Positions 5,828 to 5,893 of a DNA stretch of 5,893 nt are shown here, one piece after another (the first letter of the stretch is position 1; each line of letters starts with the position of its first letter). Origin of the DNA: Anaerolineales bacterium (GTDB lineage: Bacteria; Chloroflexota; Anaerolineae; Anaerolineales; Villigracilaceae); NCBI GenBank assembly GCA_025966435.1, contig JAICRQ010000239.1:1-5893 (forward strand). The letters are read 5' to 3'. A model generated the notes under the pieces. It was given only the letters and a program-made list of their open reading frames with translations. It searched no databases and had not been told where the DNA came from. The translations under genes were made by a program, and so were the position numbers.

Positions 5828-5893
5828 ATGAATCAACAGGCAAATTCAAAGACCCAGGAGGGGAAAGCCACCACCACGAGAAAGACCTTCAGC
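5828..5893 (+). CDS. Start of an unidentified gene (22 codons, cut by the right edge)
   Basis: An ATG behind a perfect AAGGAG opens 22 codons with no stop before the window ends. The visible N-terminus starts MNQQANSKTQ and is polar, rich in Gln, Lys and Thr, and has no signal peptide or membrane segment, as expected for a disordered leader of a cytoplasmic protein. Too little is present to recognise a family. It starts 54 bases after the sigma factor stop, in the same direction, with no hairpin terminator between. It is therefore probably in the same transcript, and may be a partner or target of the sigma factor. Confidence 0.65.
   Translation, partial: MNQQANSKTQEGKATTTRKTFS

Overview
The window looks like an ordinary bacterial chromosome segment of moderate GC content, with mostly Shine-Dalgarno-led genes. 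The gene styles (a long NfeD with a ClpP-like protease domain, a divergent squalene/phytoene synthase, a radical-SAM lipoyl synthase with long charged termini) fit an environmental Chloroflexota lineage, perhaps Anaerolineae. That placement is an impression from protein style and was not computed. There is no rRNA, tRNA, CRISPR array or insertion sequence, and no gap between genes exceeds about 170 bases.

Left part (1-1995): the 5' end of an MFS transporter gene runs leftward off the window edge. It is divergent from a YbaK/ProX-type aminoacyl-tRNA deacylase-like gene, and the 167-base intergenic region holds overlapping opposed -10-like boxes. After 134 bases comes a squalene/phytoene synthase family gene. 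It keeps the first Asp-rich motif but has a glycine in place of the first aspartate of the second.

Middle part (1996-4440): a GTG-started NfeD/ClpP-class membrane serine protease gene is followed after 45 bases by lipA (lipoyl synthase), probably as one transcript that ends at a strong hairpin at 4405-4436. The nfeD gene is preceded by an inverted repeat that encloses a perfect TATAAT and covers its Shine-Dalgarno.

Right part (4441-5893): a TTG-started DUF1905 + YdeI/OmdA two-domain protein overlaps, by an ATGA junction, an ECF-type sigma factor gene. A third gene starts 54 bases later behind a strong ribosome binding site and runs off the edge. The sigma factor is the most interesting item. 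Its region 2 to region 4 linker holds an H-x3-C-x2-C motif of the kind found in zinc-binding anti-sigma factors, and a second cysteine cluster (C-x8-C-x2-C) follows region 4. No separate anti-sigma gene is seen. This suggests a sigma factor with a built-in metal or redox sensor, translated together with a YdeI-like protein. That regulatory role is inference.
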